Assembly: GCF_032854445.1 (NCBI RefSeq)
Contig: NC_088304.1
Location: forward strand, 15,821,704-15,885,703
DNA from: Liolophura sinensis
Taxonomy: Eukaryota > Mollusca > Polyplacophora > Chitonida > Chitonidae
Direction: 5' to 3'
DNA length: 64,000 bases
The position numbers and the translations under genes were made by a program. Numbering within the stretch: position 1 is the stretch's first letter; every line of letters starts with the position of its first letter. The notes beneath the pieces are model-generated. The model saw nothing but the letters and a program-made list of their open reading frames with translations, had not been told where the DNA came from and made no database searches. Of this stretch, positions 47,901 through 59,706 are shown piece after piece.

Positions 47901-50900
47901 TACAGCATTTCATACAGAAGGAAGGCAGATTGTTTTCACGGTTTCATGCAAAGTTTCCTATTTCCTATCACCATGGTGACTGGGGGCGTGTACTTTGTTA
48001 CTATTTAAGCATTTACAGTTAGAATAAAACTCAAACTGAGGTAAATGGACGTGATACTATATTTTCACCTTCTATTGCTGAAAATCTGTTATCATATTAT
48101 ATTACAGTGTTTTTAAAGGGAAACTAATAAAAACATCTAATGGGCTTGACTTTTTTCACTTTATCATATTATTCTTCATTTAAATATGCAGTGTTCCCTC
48201 ATTATCATTTGTTTTCAGCACAAGGAGCCAGAATGCTAGACGCAGTTAAAACTTCAAATATCATCTATAGTCATCATCTGTAACGGTATTGTAATCCGTT
48301 TAACTACTAGCACTTATCTATTGAAATTTTTTCTACTTGGAATAAATTATTTGCCTCAGAATTTTCTGGCAAAGGCTATACGGGTAGGGCATCTACGCAC
48401 AACGTAAAAAGAGACATTTGACACCAACGACAGAATAGGACTACTGTACACGTGGCTGATTAAGATATGCGGTCAATTCAGACAGACACACAGCTAGGAG
48501 ATAACAGCGAGGTCAGTGTTTAAAATAGAAACATACTGTTCCTATTTTTTATACGTCAGACGTCCCCCTCGCGTAGAAGTACCTAGTTCGTAGGCGTAAC
48601 ATGCATAAAGGCCTGAGGACATGAAGCTTCTGAAAGCTAGCTGAATCAAATGTACACATCCTTCGGCTAATTTATATTCATGGTGTATTTTGACACCTTA
48701 CTTTCAACATTTGTAGAACGAGCCTTTCGAGGCAATGCTGAAAGATGATCTCCATCTGTACCTATTGGGTTCGTTAAGACAGACGATGAAATAGCTGTGT
48801 ATATATCTATGATATATCCTTAGCCCACAGCCTTGGCAATCTTGGTATAAGTTACAAAAAAAACCCTCTGTGGTAAGTCACTAAACCCTTACTGAAACTG
48901 GTAACAAAAGGAGCAAGTGAATAATAGTTAGGATTCCCAGTTTGTTCACTTTTTTAGAGAAGTACCTTAGAAACCTGATCTGCGGGTGGTCGTGGGTTTC
49001 CCCCGGGCTCTGCCCGGTTTCCCCCACCATATTGCTGACCGCAGTCGTATAAGTGAAATATTCTTGAATAGGGCGTATAACACCAATCAAATAAATAAAT
49101 ATATAAATAAATAAATAGAAAAGTATATAACAGTAATCCCAGCACGAACAACAAGCTTCCATCTTCAGCTCGAAAGCAAAATAATTGAATAGACTCTACT
49201 CACGGATATTCGCAAAACACATGCAAGCGTCGTCTTAATGAAACACGCACTCTTTCAGTGAAATGCACATTTTAAAACGTCCACAATACTTGTAATTTTG
49301 ACATTCATAGATATTACCTATAGAAATAACCAGGGTGGATTACCCCAGTAAATGAGAGTAATCACCAACCGTCTTATGTTATAAATATGTGATTGTTAGC
49401 GAGTTATGCTGTAGCGGTGAGTACATGGTCCTGCAACAAAAGTGGCGAACATCTGTAAAACTCTTTGTCTAAAACAGTATGATGTTTGCTAAACTGATCT
49501 CTTTAATATAACTTCTGTGCACTTGTAAATATTAAAATCCTCGTGTGATTTGAAATAAGCCATCTGTTTGTTTGTTTGTTTGCTCCACTGATGTTTCCTG
49601 TTTTATAAAAAGACATAGCGCTTCTAGGACAACTGTCTGTTATGTTAACTGGAAAAAGTCGCGCAAAGCACGAAGAAAACGAACAGCGTTTTGTAATGTT
49701 CGCGACGCACAACAACTGGCATAATATTTTTGTAGTAATTCTGATATATCGGTATTTATTGGGCTATCTTACATATCATTTACTCGTATGTATCGTCATC
49801 TGAAAATGCTGAATAAAGCATGGACTACCTGTCAAATCTTGTTTTCTTTTGTGCGAGAGCAACAGTCTGTAAACCATGCTGGGACAACGGAGTTGCCATT
49901 ACATCGCGTCGCATTCACTAACATGTTTCTACTTCTGCACACTTATAAGGGAGCCAAGATGTGATAATGCTGGCTGTCATTTGTGTTTCACGTGAAAGAA
50001 GAACTTGTTTGCCAGAGGCGTGAAAACGATGTTTCAATCTAATAAGTATATATAGTGAAACAGACTAAGCCGAATGCAAATCAACTGGTGCGTAAATCTG
50101 GTTCAACGTTACCGTAATATCTTTTAGACAGGTTGACCCAACTTTAAGACCAGCACCACTATAGTTCTCTGAAGCAATTAAGTTGAAAAATTTCTCAGTA
50201 CACCCTAGGCATGTAACAAAGGTGTCACGGCTGTTTACAAAATACAAATAATCATGTGTACAAGGTGCATTGCATTTCTCCTAATTTGAAACAATCGGTG
50301 AGTTACTTTACATGCAGACGTTGCACGCGACGCGTCGTGTCAAACCACACGAGAGTCATCATCTCTGAGATGATTGCAAGTAATGCAGTGTTGACCTGAC
50401 CTGAATACCAGAGGCCCTGCGTCCTGCCGCCTAACCATATATGACGAGAGAGTTCTCAAGGGGAGGTGACTCACGCAAAGGCCAACCGAGAACACGCATT
50501 ACCTAAGTAGATAAAATGTAGGTACATTTCTAACCTATAAAAAAAACGATAGACAGATAGGTTATCTTCTAACGCTGTGGTGATTGAATTAAACGAGAAA
50601 TGACCTCATTGTTTAGTAATGGATAATTTTAGACATCAAGTCATGAGATATCCAACGACGTAGAGAATGCAGAGATACGGAAATGAGTAATGACGACAGA
50701 TTACATTTTCCAATAATGGCGTCAGGTATACCGGCACTAACTTAAATAGGACAAAATTAGATGAACTAATCGCAAATATCTGCGTAATGTAGTTCACAGC
50801 AGCGCACAACGGCGGTAGTGTTGATGTGTATTAGGCAATATTGCCGGGACATCTTTGCTTGAGAAAGTTTCGCAGCGAGATTTAACGTGCTTCGCATATA

Positions 50901-52584
50901 TGCCAAGTCAAAATTAGCAAATAGAATTTTTAAAAAGTCCACCCTGTGTTACTGGCTTATCACCCAACAGAACATGTTTTTTCTGTGTGTGTTTCACTGC
51001 TGTGTGCCTATTGCAGTCATACTGTGCCGGCGTTGCGTTAAGTCATAATAGTACATTCATCTCTATGTATTTAGGAGACCAGTCATAGGCATACCAACTG
51101 AAAGCAAATGATCTAAGAAACCAGGCTACGGAACGCAGGCGCTGTCTAGCGGTTCACCAACTCTACGTTTCTTTCCTTTCTTATTTATTGCTAAATTTTC
51201 GTCCCATCACACTGACTTGCAAGTTCGATACATCAACTATGTACACTATTCATTACGAAAGGTAACTGAGCCAGGTCAATGAAAGGTTCCTGTCGCTGAT
51301 ACACTGGTGTTAGCTTGGTGCTACTGAATTAAAACAACAGTCACGTAACTGGAGAAACGGGAGCCGGGATAGTCGCTTTAACGACCTACATGTACAATGT
51401 GCATCAACTATGACAGCCAGGCGTTAGAGAGGCTGATTTGTACACGACAAATTGGTTTAGGATGCTTTACTTTTGCAGGGAACTTTTGTATTAAACGTGG
51501 TTAACGTTTAATACAGTTTGCACTCGATTTTCAGGAGAACAGTTTAACCCTAATTATGGTTTATAACCATTAACAACCACATGTTTATACATATATATAG
51601 ACCTCCCTGCTTGACAACGCGTACAAGCAGATACAAAATATACTGGAGTCAATGACCCCTAAAAACTTGAGTTGACAAAGAGAACATGAGCTCGTCTAAA
51701 CCAGACTAAAAAGACCGCAGTGATGTTACCACCTTGCCTAACTCCGGTCTTTAGTAAGGGGATGTCGTCAGATTAGCCCTGTTTACAGCAGCAGTATTAG
51801 TGTAATGACACGGGCGTTTGATTTATCAGGTTACTTATCGTAGCGAAGTTGAATATTCACGCTTATCACAATATACCGCGAGCTTCGGTGGGAGATGTAA
51901 ACATGCGCACATACTATGTTTGACAATGAAACTAAACTACTTCGAGTGCCAATTTCATAACTTCAAAAAATTATTGAGCCCAGTGTCAGCCTGCGTGCAA
52001 CACGGAACTTACAGGAAAAGGCCTCTCAAAATTAAAGTAGGTATCACTATACAGATCATTTAAAACTATGTTTAAATATACTTTCATTTATTTTTTTTTA
52101 CATTTTTGTGAAGAGAGTTAAAGGCGTACAAACATTGGAATTCTAAGATGAGGTTTATGGACAATGCTGTCAGAGTTGTAACAACGCTTTTTAAAGTAAA
52201 GGATAACTGGTAAAAGATTCCCAAAAATCCTTCTTTTTGGTGAACATCAGAAAAAAAATGTAATGTGACGTCAGAGTTCCTAGATTCTGTCAGTATGGCT
52301 CATAAAGTCCACCACAGTATTCACATATTTAAATGCCTTTCAACACTTTCAAAAATCTGAAAAAATAAATGCAAGTATTTTTACCCATAATTTACAGTTG
52401 GCTTCTGAAAATTTGAAGTGCTACTCTACTGAAAGCTTCCTAGAAATTTCCCTATCGACATGTTTTTACATTTGATGCCTAGTATGAATGGAACGCGCGC
52501 ATATCTAAATTGACAATGTAGAACAAATTAAGGTGAACAATGCATACTACTGGCCTTGGACGGCTCTATTATAAATGTGTATCA

Positions 52585-52651
<67 letters not shown>

Positions 52652-54774
52652 TGTATGTGTGTGAAAACATAATTAGATACAAACGACTATATCATGATTT
52701 ATTATATTTATAAACCTTGCTTCATGACAATCTATATAGTGTATGAACAAATGATTGTAAATTATGATACATAATTAAGGGCTGTCTGATCTTTAAATTA
52801 AGGCGGTCAGGGATTTTTACCTGCGCATATATTTACAAACCATATAGAATGAGCGAATGCAGAATACTGTGGTTTCATAAATGTAATGATTAATTAATGG
52901 ATTGATTAATTAGTCGATTGGGTTTTAATGCCTTATTGTGGGTTTACTCAAGAATATTTCACATATGACGGCGGACAAGTTTATGGGTGAAGAAAAATGG
53001 AGCGTTCCGAATAATCGGCCGCACATCTACAGGTACCAGAGAAACCTCCTGACCCAAAGCCACAGCTGATGTATATGGTTTCTGCCCAGTAAATTTGTAT
53101 GTCCATACATCTAGCCCAACCTCCCACTATTCCCCAGGCACAATAAACAACTCAGTGACCTGCTTTAATGACTTCGAATTCCTCAGGCACCTAATGCATT
53201 CAAAGTGGGGGTTTGTATCTGTTTAGGTCAGATCTGAAGTGGTAGGTTAGATGTCAAGCACATTCCTCAGTTGTAACGTAGTGCATTTATATTATGCTGT
53301 AAAATTTTAAAACATTAAATGATGACAAATATTTATTCGATTTATTATACACTTGGTATAAACAAAATGAAATATAAGACAACATCCTATGAAACCTAGC
53401 AGCATCTTCAGTGTGATAGCTACCAAATGAAGTCCGGTTTCTTGTCAAAATATCTTTCGCTGGGCTGATTAGCTAATGCTTAAAATTTAAGTTGCTTAAA
53501 TATTTTCGTTCAGGAGACCGCATTCGTAACATAGGCAGGAGTGCCATTTTCTTTTTGATGCATTATATGCATGTAATATATTTATAAGCTGTATTTCTTG
53601 AACTGGTGAATAAACGCAGTAACAGTTTAGATAATATTTGGGATAAAAAAATGGTTAGAAAATTTATATTCATATAACATAGCATCTTGAGAAAGTTCAA
53701 AAACACCATAAATAATAATGAAGGCAGATACCGACACTTGTAAAGTTTTTGATGCTGTCATGTGGTAGATTAACGTCAATTTAATGAAAAATTTGTCATT
53801 CACAATGATCACCATAAAACGGATCTGGGGTCACACAGGCATCACCCTAATCTTAACAACTCCCCGGGGATCGATTTAAATCAGAAAGGCATCCAACGCA
53901 CACACGTACACATCAATACAGATGCTGTTAATTTCAATGTACCTTATTTTAACAACCTTTTCATCAACACCAATGACTAAAAATACAACAATGAGACTGA
54001 CCTGACCCCATGTCACTGACCGTTACGCTTGTGAACACGTGTGGCCTCAGCAGAACGATACACGCGATGCCACATAAAACGTATGTGAATGGTGATAAAT
54101 GACATGGGGTTAAAGGACATGGTGTAACGTTGTGAGAAATAAGTCAGCATGTGCCCCGATTGATTTCGTACTTAATACAAACACATACAGTATCAACAAA
54201 CTAACCAAGAGCTGAAGTAGCAGAATAGTATGTGTCAGATGTACAGTGTTTACCTGAATAGTATAATTAATTTATCATTAAGTGGACTCAACATTAACTA
54301 CCTATACAGCCTTTTGTTTACCTGAATAATGTACTTTTTGTTGTTCGGAGAGGCAATAGGCGTTTGCTCGAGTTCAGGTAGGTCCGCGTTCCTTTCTACC
54401 TCCACCTGTCCCACCTGCTTCCCAATGTGCTGCCGACAGTACACTTCCTTGTCCACATGAAAGTTCGCTTCATTTCGGTGGAAGGTCTGCCGGCCAAGTG
54501 GAAGTCCACACACACGACACCTGAAGCAATGCTTATGGAACAGAACGCCAACGTTGATCTGTTGCTCCGGTGGCACTTGACGGTTACAGCGGTAACACGG
54601 ATCAACCGGGTCCGGACTGGCCTTACGCTCAAACTTATATTCGTACATGGTCGCCCTTTCATAGGTGAACGAGTAGCGATAGGGCTTTTTCTCTCCCCCA
54701 TTCTGTACTACCCCATCGACATCGTCCTTCAACTGCACGGCTTGCATGTCTCCTCCGCCCGACCCTGATGACAT
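38955..54774 (-). CDS. Hillarin / kyphoscoliosis peptidase-like protein (LIM, coiled coil, transglutaminase-like)
   Basis: Exons in order: 54322-54774, 44683-44892, 42849-43217, 42245-42376, 41315-41397, 40911-41054, 38955-40311; 2748 nt, 915 aa, all GT-AG. An in-frame TGA six codons before the ATG supports the start. Domains: LIM (Cys60, Cys63, His80, Cys83, Cys86, Cys89, Cys113, His116); proline/serine linker (exon 2, 152-221); charged Glu/Arg-rich coiled coil (about 230-344); transglutaminase-like core from about 389 with ARVLFRWVIAKDL, Cys463 in KKLCSYAGLHC and GYSKGAGYKPG; then KY-type C-terminal repeats (GRFYFSVYAG near 651, GYYIFSLFG near 776). Asn495 (RNSW) and Asn510 (FVNCTW) stand at the usual His and Asp places, 15 apart, so peptidase activity is doubtful. 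Family members (leech and fly hillarin, vertebrate KY) act at the cytoskeleton. The 9.4-kb first intron could hide a further exon. Confidence 0.92.
41595..41810 (+). repeat. Dispersed repeat E, uninterrupted copy
   Basis: Holds GCAGCGACGACAGTGCGATA, CAGGTGAAATAGGGCC, CTGTTCATGTATATG and ATGGCTTAAGCAGAATTAGG in the order found on both sides of the insertion at 22705-23175. It lies between exons 4 and 5 of the hillarin-like gene, antisense. Confidence 0.6.
43594..43705 (+). repeat. 18-bp minisatellite, about six units
   Basis: ACAAATGTGTCACAAACA repeats with small changes. Because 18 is a multiple of three, it makes a repetitive open frame rich in Cys, His and Lys, which should not be read as a protein. 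Intron between exons 2 and 3 of the hillarin-like gene. Confidence 0.88.
44941..45275 (-). repeat. Diverged SINE
   Basis: Starts with GATTTATTTACTTATTTACC and TAGCGCCATACTCACGAATT (family A-like tail) and ends with GACGGTTTTGAACTCGCACC and GGAACCTCTAGACCGCGGCC, an inverted B-box-like element and a different tRNA-like head. Confidence 0.6.
45276..47974. other. Intronic sequence, nothing recognised
   Basis: Part of the long first intron of the hillarin-like gene. AT-rich, without recognisable exon, RNA gene or repeat. Confidence 0.45.
47975..48060 (+). repeat. Short dispersed repeat, weak
   Basis: GTTAGAATAAAACTCAAACT and GAGGTAAATGG resemble 9490-9575 in P450-A intron 6. Class unknown; ends not defined. 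Confidence 0.35.
48978..49118 (+). repeat. SINE family A, 5'-truncated
   Basis: Begins within the body (CTGCGGGTGGTCGTGGGTTT), with CCCCCGGGCTCTGCCCGGTT, CGCAGTCGTATAAGTGAAAT and an AAATAAATAAATATATAAAT tail. Antisense in intron 1 of the hillarin-like gene. Confidence 0.9.
49119..52012. other. Intronic sequence, nothing recognised
   Basis: Part of the first intron of the hillarin-like gene. No exon, RNA gene or named repeat could be supported. Confidence 0.45.
52013..52401 (+). repeat. Dispersed repeat D, copy 2
   Basis: GAAAAGGCCTCTCAAAATTA, AGAGTTAAAGGCGTACAAAC, GTGACGTCAGAGTTCCTAGA and AAATGCCTTTCAACACT match 34020-34443 in order and orientation, with moderate divergence. Confidence 0.85.
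52588..52650. repeat. (AT)n microsatellite, 63 bases
   Basis: Uninterrupted AT run, self-complementary. First intron of the hillarin-like gene. Confidence 0.97.
52895..53060 (-). repeat. Diverged SINE fragment
   Basis: TTTACTCAAGAATATTTCAC, ATGACGGCGGACAAGTTTAT and GCACATCTACAGGTACCAG recall the family A tail end and body in reverse. The limits are unclear. Confidence 0.55.
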
Positions 54775-56194
54775 CGTATTTTCCGGGGATCACGCTACAA
54801 GGGTAGGGTCACACATACATAGAGGGTTACCGAAATTCGGGGCAGAAAACCAAAGGTAACTCTATCCTCTCGCAATCTGCTGACAGACGTTACCGTGTAC
54901 TGGTGGTGTCTGTCATGACAGACTCTCTACCTAAGAGTTTGACCTAGAAATTCTCAATGCATACCTGGCGTCACGCGGGCCCCGGACTATGTATAACAAG
55001 GCCGCGGTTCTCACAGGTATAACAAAGAGTCGTAGCTTGAATAGCGACCCAGCCTGTAGCGCTGTGCTTACATGTCGCTTGACGGTTAATCCGTATCTCC
55101 GTTAATCCCGTCCTGTGTCAATACACCGTAGTGTCCGATGTGAATTCTTCTTTCGGCTAAACTTGGATGGGAACCAGTACAAAGTTCTTGTATTGCGGGC
55201 GAATTAAGCTGTAAACTGTCTTGCGCGCTGATTCTCCTTATCGCAGTAAGTGTGAACATAGCTCTGGCCTACTCGTCAGCAAATCATGCTGTACTAAAAC
55301 GTAGTGTTTTCTGCCCTCCGGGCACAGGGCAGAGTGATACTCTAGAATATGCCTGCAATCTAGTTACAGAAAGAAACTCTTACCGAGGTAAGTGAGGACA
55401 TACAGATATTATCGCGGAAAAAGGTTACCCCAGGTCAATGCGTAAACGTGACGTTGTGAGTTCAAATCCCACTCCCGTTCACTTAATAACGCGTTTATTC
55501 TGCACATTTTTGCCAAGCTTACTTCATGTCAGACAAACACACAAAATTTTACTAAACACTTATGACATAGATTCATACGGTTTACATGCATGCGCATATT
55601 TATGTCTATAGGGTTTAGAGTACTTACAGCAAATCTCGGAACGATCACAAAACCAAGTGCTGGTTTAAATGGTGTGAACTATTGCATAAATGAAAACGAA
55701 TGCGGTAATTATAATTATGCTTCAAAATTGTACCCATATCGACTGTGTACACATTTGCATGCCGTGAGATGCAAAATCCTTTTTAACGCATTTTAATATA
55801 GTATACTGCACTATCTCGTATATGATGTTGTATACAAATGTATGTCGCAATACAAAGGTTATAAAACCAAAAACAGAAAAAGTAATCTTATCAGCTTGAG
55901 TTTCTTAACGTATCAAGTGGATGAGGGATTGGAATCGCAACTTACAGGCGTTGAGATTTGGGATCAGCCCCGGTCTTAGATAGTTGTCTTTCAGTTTTAC
56001 GGGCATACATGTATGTCATTTGTCCGAAAGTTCGTCATTAATTTTCCAAAGATCCGATGTTTACCCTGGGTATTTCGGTTATCGTAACCAAGAAACCTAA
56101 ACGCCTTTGTGGAAATGAAGCATCTAGGTATGTTGCCAAGCATCAAGTAAATACATTAATTAAATGATGCACCATCAGTTTAAAAGATTGTTTT
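54775..56194. other. 5' flank of the hillarin-like gene
   Basis: No gene seen. The first bases upstream of 54774 are probably 5' UTR on the minus strand. A tRNA B-box-like GTGAGTTCAAATCCC at about 55457-55471 lacks a convincing tRNA around it and is probably a SINE remnant. No promoter motif could be assigned. Confidence 0.4.
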
Positions 56195-56380
56195 CGCCAC
56201 CAAGGATCCTTAAAGGTGCGGATTCAAGCCTCACTCTCGGCTGCCGCTTTACGTCAGAACGTTTGTCAGCTATGCATTTCTAGGGGATAGTTTACTCTAG
56301 CCACACCGGTTTCCTACACGGATAAAACTGACTGCCGTCGTATAAGTGAAAAAAATTTTCACGACGGCGTTAAACATCAA
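56195..56380 (+). repeat. SINE, family A-like tail with another body
   Basis: GGTGCGGATTCAAGCCTCAC (B-box-like) early, ACTGCCGTCGTATAAGTGAA and GACGGCGTTAAACATCAATT at the end, then a shared TTTATTTATTT stretch. It shares its 3' end with family A but not its body. Confidence 0.65.
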
Positions 56381-56645
56381 TTTATTTATTTATTTATTTA
56401 TTTATTTGATTGGTGTTTTATGCCGCATTCAAAAATATTTCACCTATACCACGGCGGCCAGCATTACAATAGGAGGAAACCGGGCAGAACCCGGGGGAAA
56501 CCCACGACCATCCTGAGGTTGCTGGAGGCCTTCCCACGTACTGCAGGAGAGGAAGCCAGCATGAGATGAACTTGAACTACAACGACTACATTGATGAGAG
56601 GCTCCTGGGTCATTACGTCTCTCTAGCGCGATAACCACCTTGCCC
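56381..56645 (-). repeat. SINE family A, near full length
   Basis: TTATTTATTTATTTGATTGG tail, GCCGCATTCAAAAATATTTC, CACGGCGGCCAGCATTACAA, GGGGGAAACCCACGACCATC, GAGGAAGCCAGCATGAGATG and the inverted head to TAACCACCTTGCCC. It is tail to tail with the SINE at 56195. Confidence 0.9.
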
Positions 56646-57254
56646 AATTAGAAATAAAAAGAAATATGTTCTGCATATCAAACGATGGGTTATGTCAATG
56701 TATAATTAGTCTACTTTGCAAGTCTAATATACACTATTGTTCTAAAAAATTCTGGGCCCAGTTGTTCGAAAGTATATTGGCTAATATTCGGATTAAGTCA
56801 TGTTTTGTTCTTAAAATTTTATCTATACGCAGCACCTAAGGCAGTTACGCAGTAAGGCAAAGTTTAGCAGCAGTAAATTTATTTCATATTGAAACTACGG
56901 TTATGCAAATATATTGGGGTTAAGAGCAAAACTGAAGACATGGCTTAAAGTAAATCTGGTATTAAGTTTTAAAGCAGTTTTTGAAAAAAGGGCTTTGTTG
57001 CTGAATTACAGCTATACCCGTTACCATAATACTAATGAACAAATCGCCTTTATATAGTAAATGTTGTTGCAATGGGATGAACCAGCGGGCAACTTGTTCT
57101 CACGTTGATATCGAATGTCCGAATGTTTCAATCAAAATTCCAAATAACTGCTCACATCTTCTTGAAAACATTTAGTAAGGTTGTTATGGAAAATAATACA
57201 TAAACGATTTCCTTATAGTGGTATTTTTGTTCCTTAAATCCATAGGTTAAAATC

Positions 57255-59706
57255 TAAACAGCTGTCATACACTGGTGTGTCGAAAACGTCGAAAAGTATG
57301 GCCAAATTATTCTGATGACATTAACTCTAATGTTCCAGACAGATTCTGGAATCATTTGTTGCAATTTATCAGGTTTTGAAGTGAAGCAGAGCGAGAGTTC
57401 CGATCAATCGACTATTCACATCACTGTATAGTTCTGTGTTTGAAAATTTGATCTGCACCTGGCGAGATATGACGATGGGCAAACCCTTTGACCTCGCACT
57501 ATCCTAGCCGGCACTCCATTTTACCGCGTTTAATATCACGGTGATGGGGTTAAATTGTGAAGCTGATAGCCCCTTTCTTTATAATTTTGAGGGCAAAATG
57601 TCTTAAGGATTACGAGCAGGAAATCATTCAGAAGGAATGTTTACTGCTCAGCGAAGCATGTTGTAGGCAGACTATGCATCACTAGAACTATGCTTCCACG
57701 TGTGTTAGAGTTACCTCCCCTCAAATGAAGATTTTTGTTTTATCACATTCACTTTGTTTATTCAGAGTAATAATTAAGAATATCTCACTTATTTGTCGGC
57801 AGTCACGTGAATGGGCGGGCCACGTGACAACAATACCCTGGTGAACTTTCACACATAAATTAGCGAGTGGACCAGAGATAGCACAGCCTGAAGCCGATAT
57901 CTATATGGTTGGTGAAGAATTCCCTTACTGCCTGTAGAATCTGTTATCCCGTACTATCTGCTATCCGGAGGAGTCAGGGATTAATTACCCGTGTAGTCAA
58001 ATGATACGTTATACTATATATGGCCGTACTCATGGCGTAAAATACGGACCTATGCACAGTAAACAACCGTGTGTAGGCATATTAATATTGGTAAAAAGTT
58101 GATGTCCTGATCTTCACAACATGTAAAAGACAGAAAAAAAGACAACCTGTTCAACTTTTTTTACATCGTTATATTCCCCCTGAAGTTTCGAACTTGCGTT
58201 CTCATCGGACAAGGGACTTATAAATATATACAGTTCTGATTGCGCAAGTGTGTTCAGTCATCAAAGGGGTGGACAGAAAGTAAATTTCAAAAGTGAATCA
58301 ATGACTCGGTGATATAAGAAACAAAGCGTGTGTCATATTTTTGTGGATTTGCACTTGTCTTAAAGTTCAAGCAACTTGGCGTGACATTTTAAGAGAATGC
58401 ATTCCTTTAATTTTGAATGATAAAAGTGAGAATTGTTTTCCGTTACACAGCGTAAGGTAAACACAAGCAGCAGGTGCAATTTGAGTAGAGCTTAGCACGT
58501 GGTGGTCATCAAGAGCACCACGCCATGACATTCACCGGACATTAATCCGCTAAGCCGTAATTAAATCCAACTCCCACTAATGACTTGTAATGCTCTCATT
58601 AAATGAAGACATTGTACCACACGACTGTCCTTTACCACTGACGTTTTTATTCTGGTAAATGTGCTGAAGACGAATAAAACTTTCTATGAACTTCTCCGTT
58701 ATACAAGAAGTTCAGTTGCCAAGTTCAATGCATTGTAATCGACTGAAAGTAAATCTTAGCTCGTGCAGTTGGATAAGTAGATATATCTTAACCATGGAAC
58801 ACAGATAGCAGATTCTAGAGAAGCCATATCTGTAAAAGCTGCAACCCTGTTCTGTGAGTATATATCTGCTTTCAGGCGTGTCCCAATGGTTAGCGTTCTA
58901 GCATAGTGCAAGTACCCAAAAGCCTCCCGCCAATGCGCTAGCTTTTATAAATAAATAGAAAAATAAAAAATAAATGAATAAATAAAATAAAAAAGTACAT
59001 GAATAAATAAAATTTAAAAAACAATTTAAAAAGAAAGAAAGAAAACAATAAAAAAATCATCATCATTTTAAACAGAATTTCTAACTTGTTTTTTTAGGAT
59101 GTGTCATCATGATTCACGTCACGTATCGCTTCATTATCATCTAGCCTGGAGCTATTATCCCTACACTGAGAATTATTATGTCTAAAATAGATAATCGGTG
59201 TATACATATCACTTCAGTTGCTAACGGTTGCCTTTCTGTTGCCACCATCTCAGTGGATTAAATACAGTTGCTTACGTCATGGTGAGACTGGATAAACAGT
59301 GCTGAGTACAGTCTACTCTCTGGAGAGTAATCCTCGTCACGTCAGCTCAATACCCGTTATCCCACCGGGGCAATGTGAAATATTACTCAAGGTCATCCAT
59401 CTTGATGCTCTTGAATTAAAGTATTACTTTAAGGTTATACCGTTACGTGTTAATTTACTCGATAAATACTGTTCATTTAGCCCGATTTTAACCGTTAACA
59501 CTAACTTTTGCCAACTGCAACACTGTTCACGCCATACACCGACACGTGATCAGTACCGTTATGTATCGCTATTTTGTATGTTTCATTTTCAAACTATAAT
59601 GCCTTTATTCTGACAAAGGCAACAGACATGCTGCGACCCTCTGAAATCTATCCACTGACTATATAAGTCATACATTTGTTGAGTACAGACACATAATCTC
59701 GGATTA
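57255..59706 (+). repeat. Large direct duplication, copy 1
   Basis: From 57681 (ACTAGAACTATGCTTCCACG) to 59698 it is collinear with 62035-64000 at high identity with small indels. Weaker similarity extends left to about 57255 (GACATTAACTCTAATGTT is shared), with about 230 bases at 57450-57680 missing from copy 2. No gene or transposase is recognisable in it. Confidence 0.92.
58876..59055 (+). repeat. SINE family A head with A/T-rich tail (in copy 1)
   Basis: TCCCAATGGTTAGCGTTCTA and ACCCAAAAGCCTCCCGCCAA follow the family A head, but the body is replaced by a long ATAAATAAAT-type tail. Both copies of the large duplication have it, so it inserted before the duplication. Confidence 0.65.

Noticed and set aside
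55430-55500. tRNA gene near a GTTCAAATCCC motif
   Set aside because: No matching acceptor stem or anticodon arm could be drawn; probably a SINE remnant.
59299-59613. 104-residue frame with a partner at 63603-63902
   Set aside because: The first half is alike in both copies of the duplication, but a frameshift makes the second halves unrelated, so coding constraint is unlikely.
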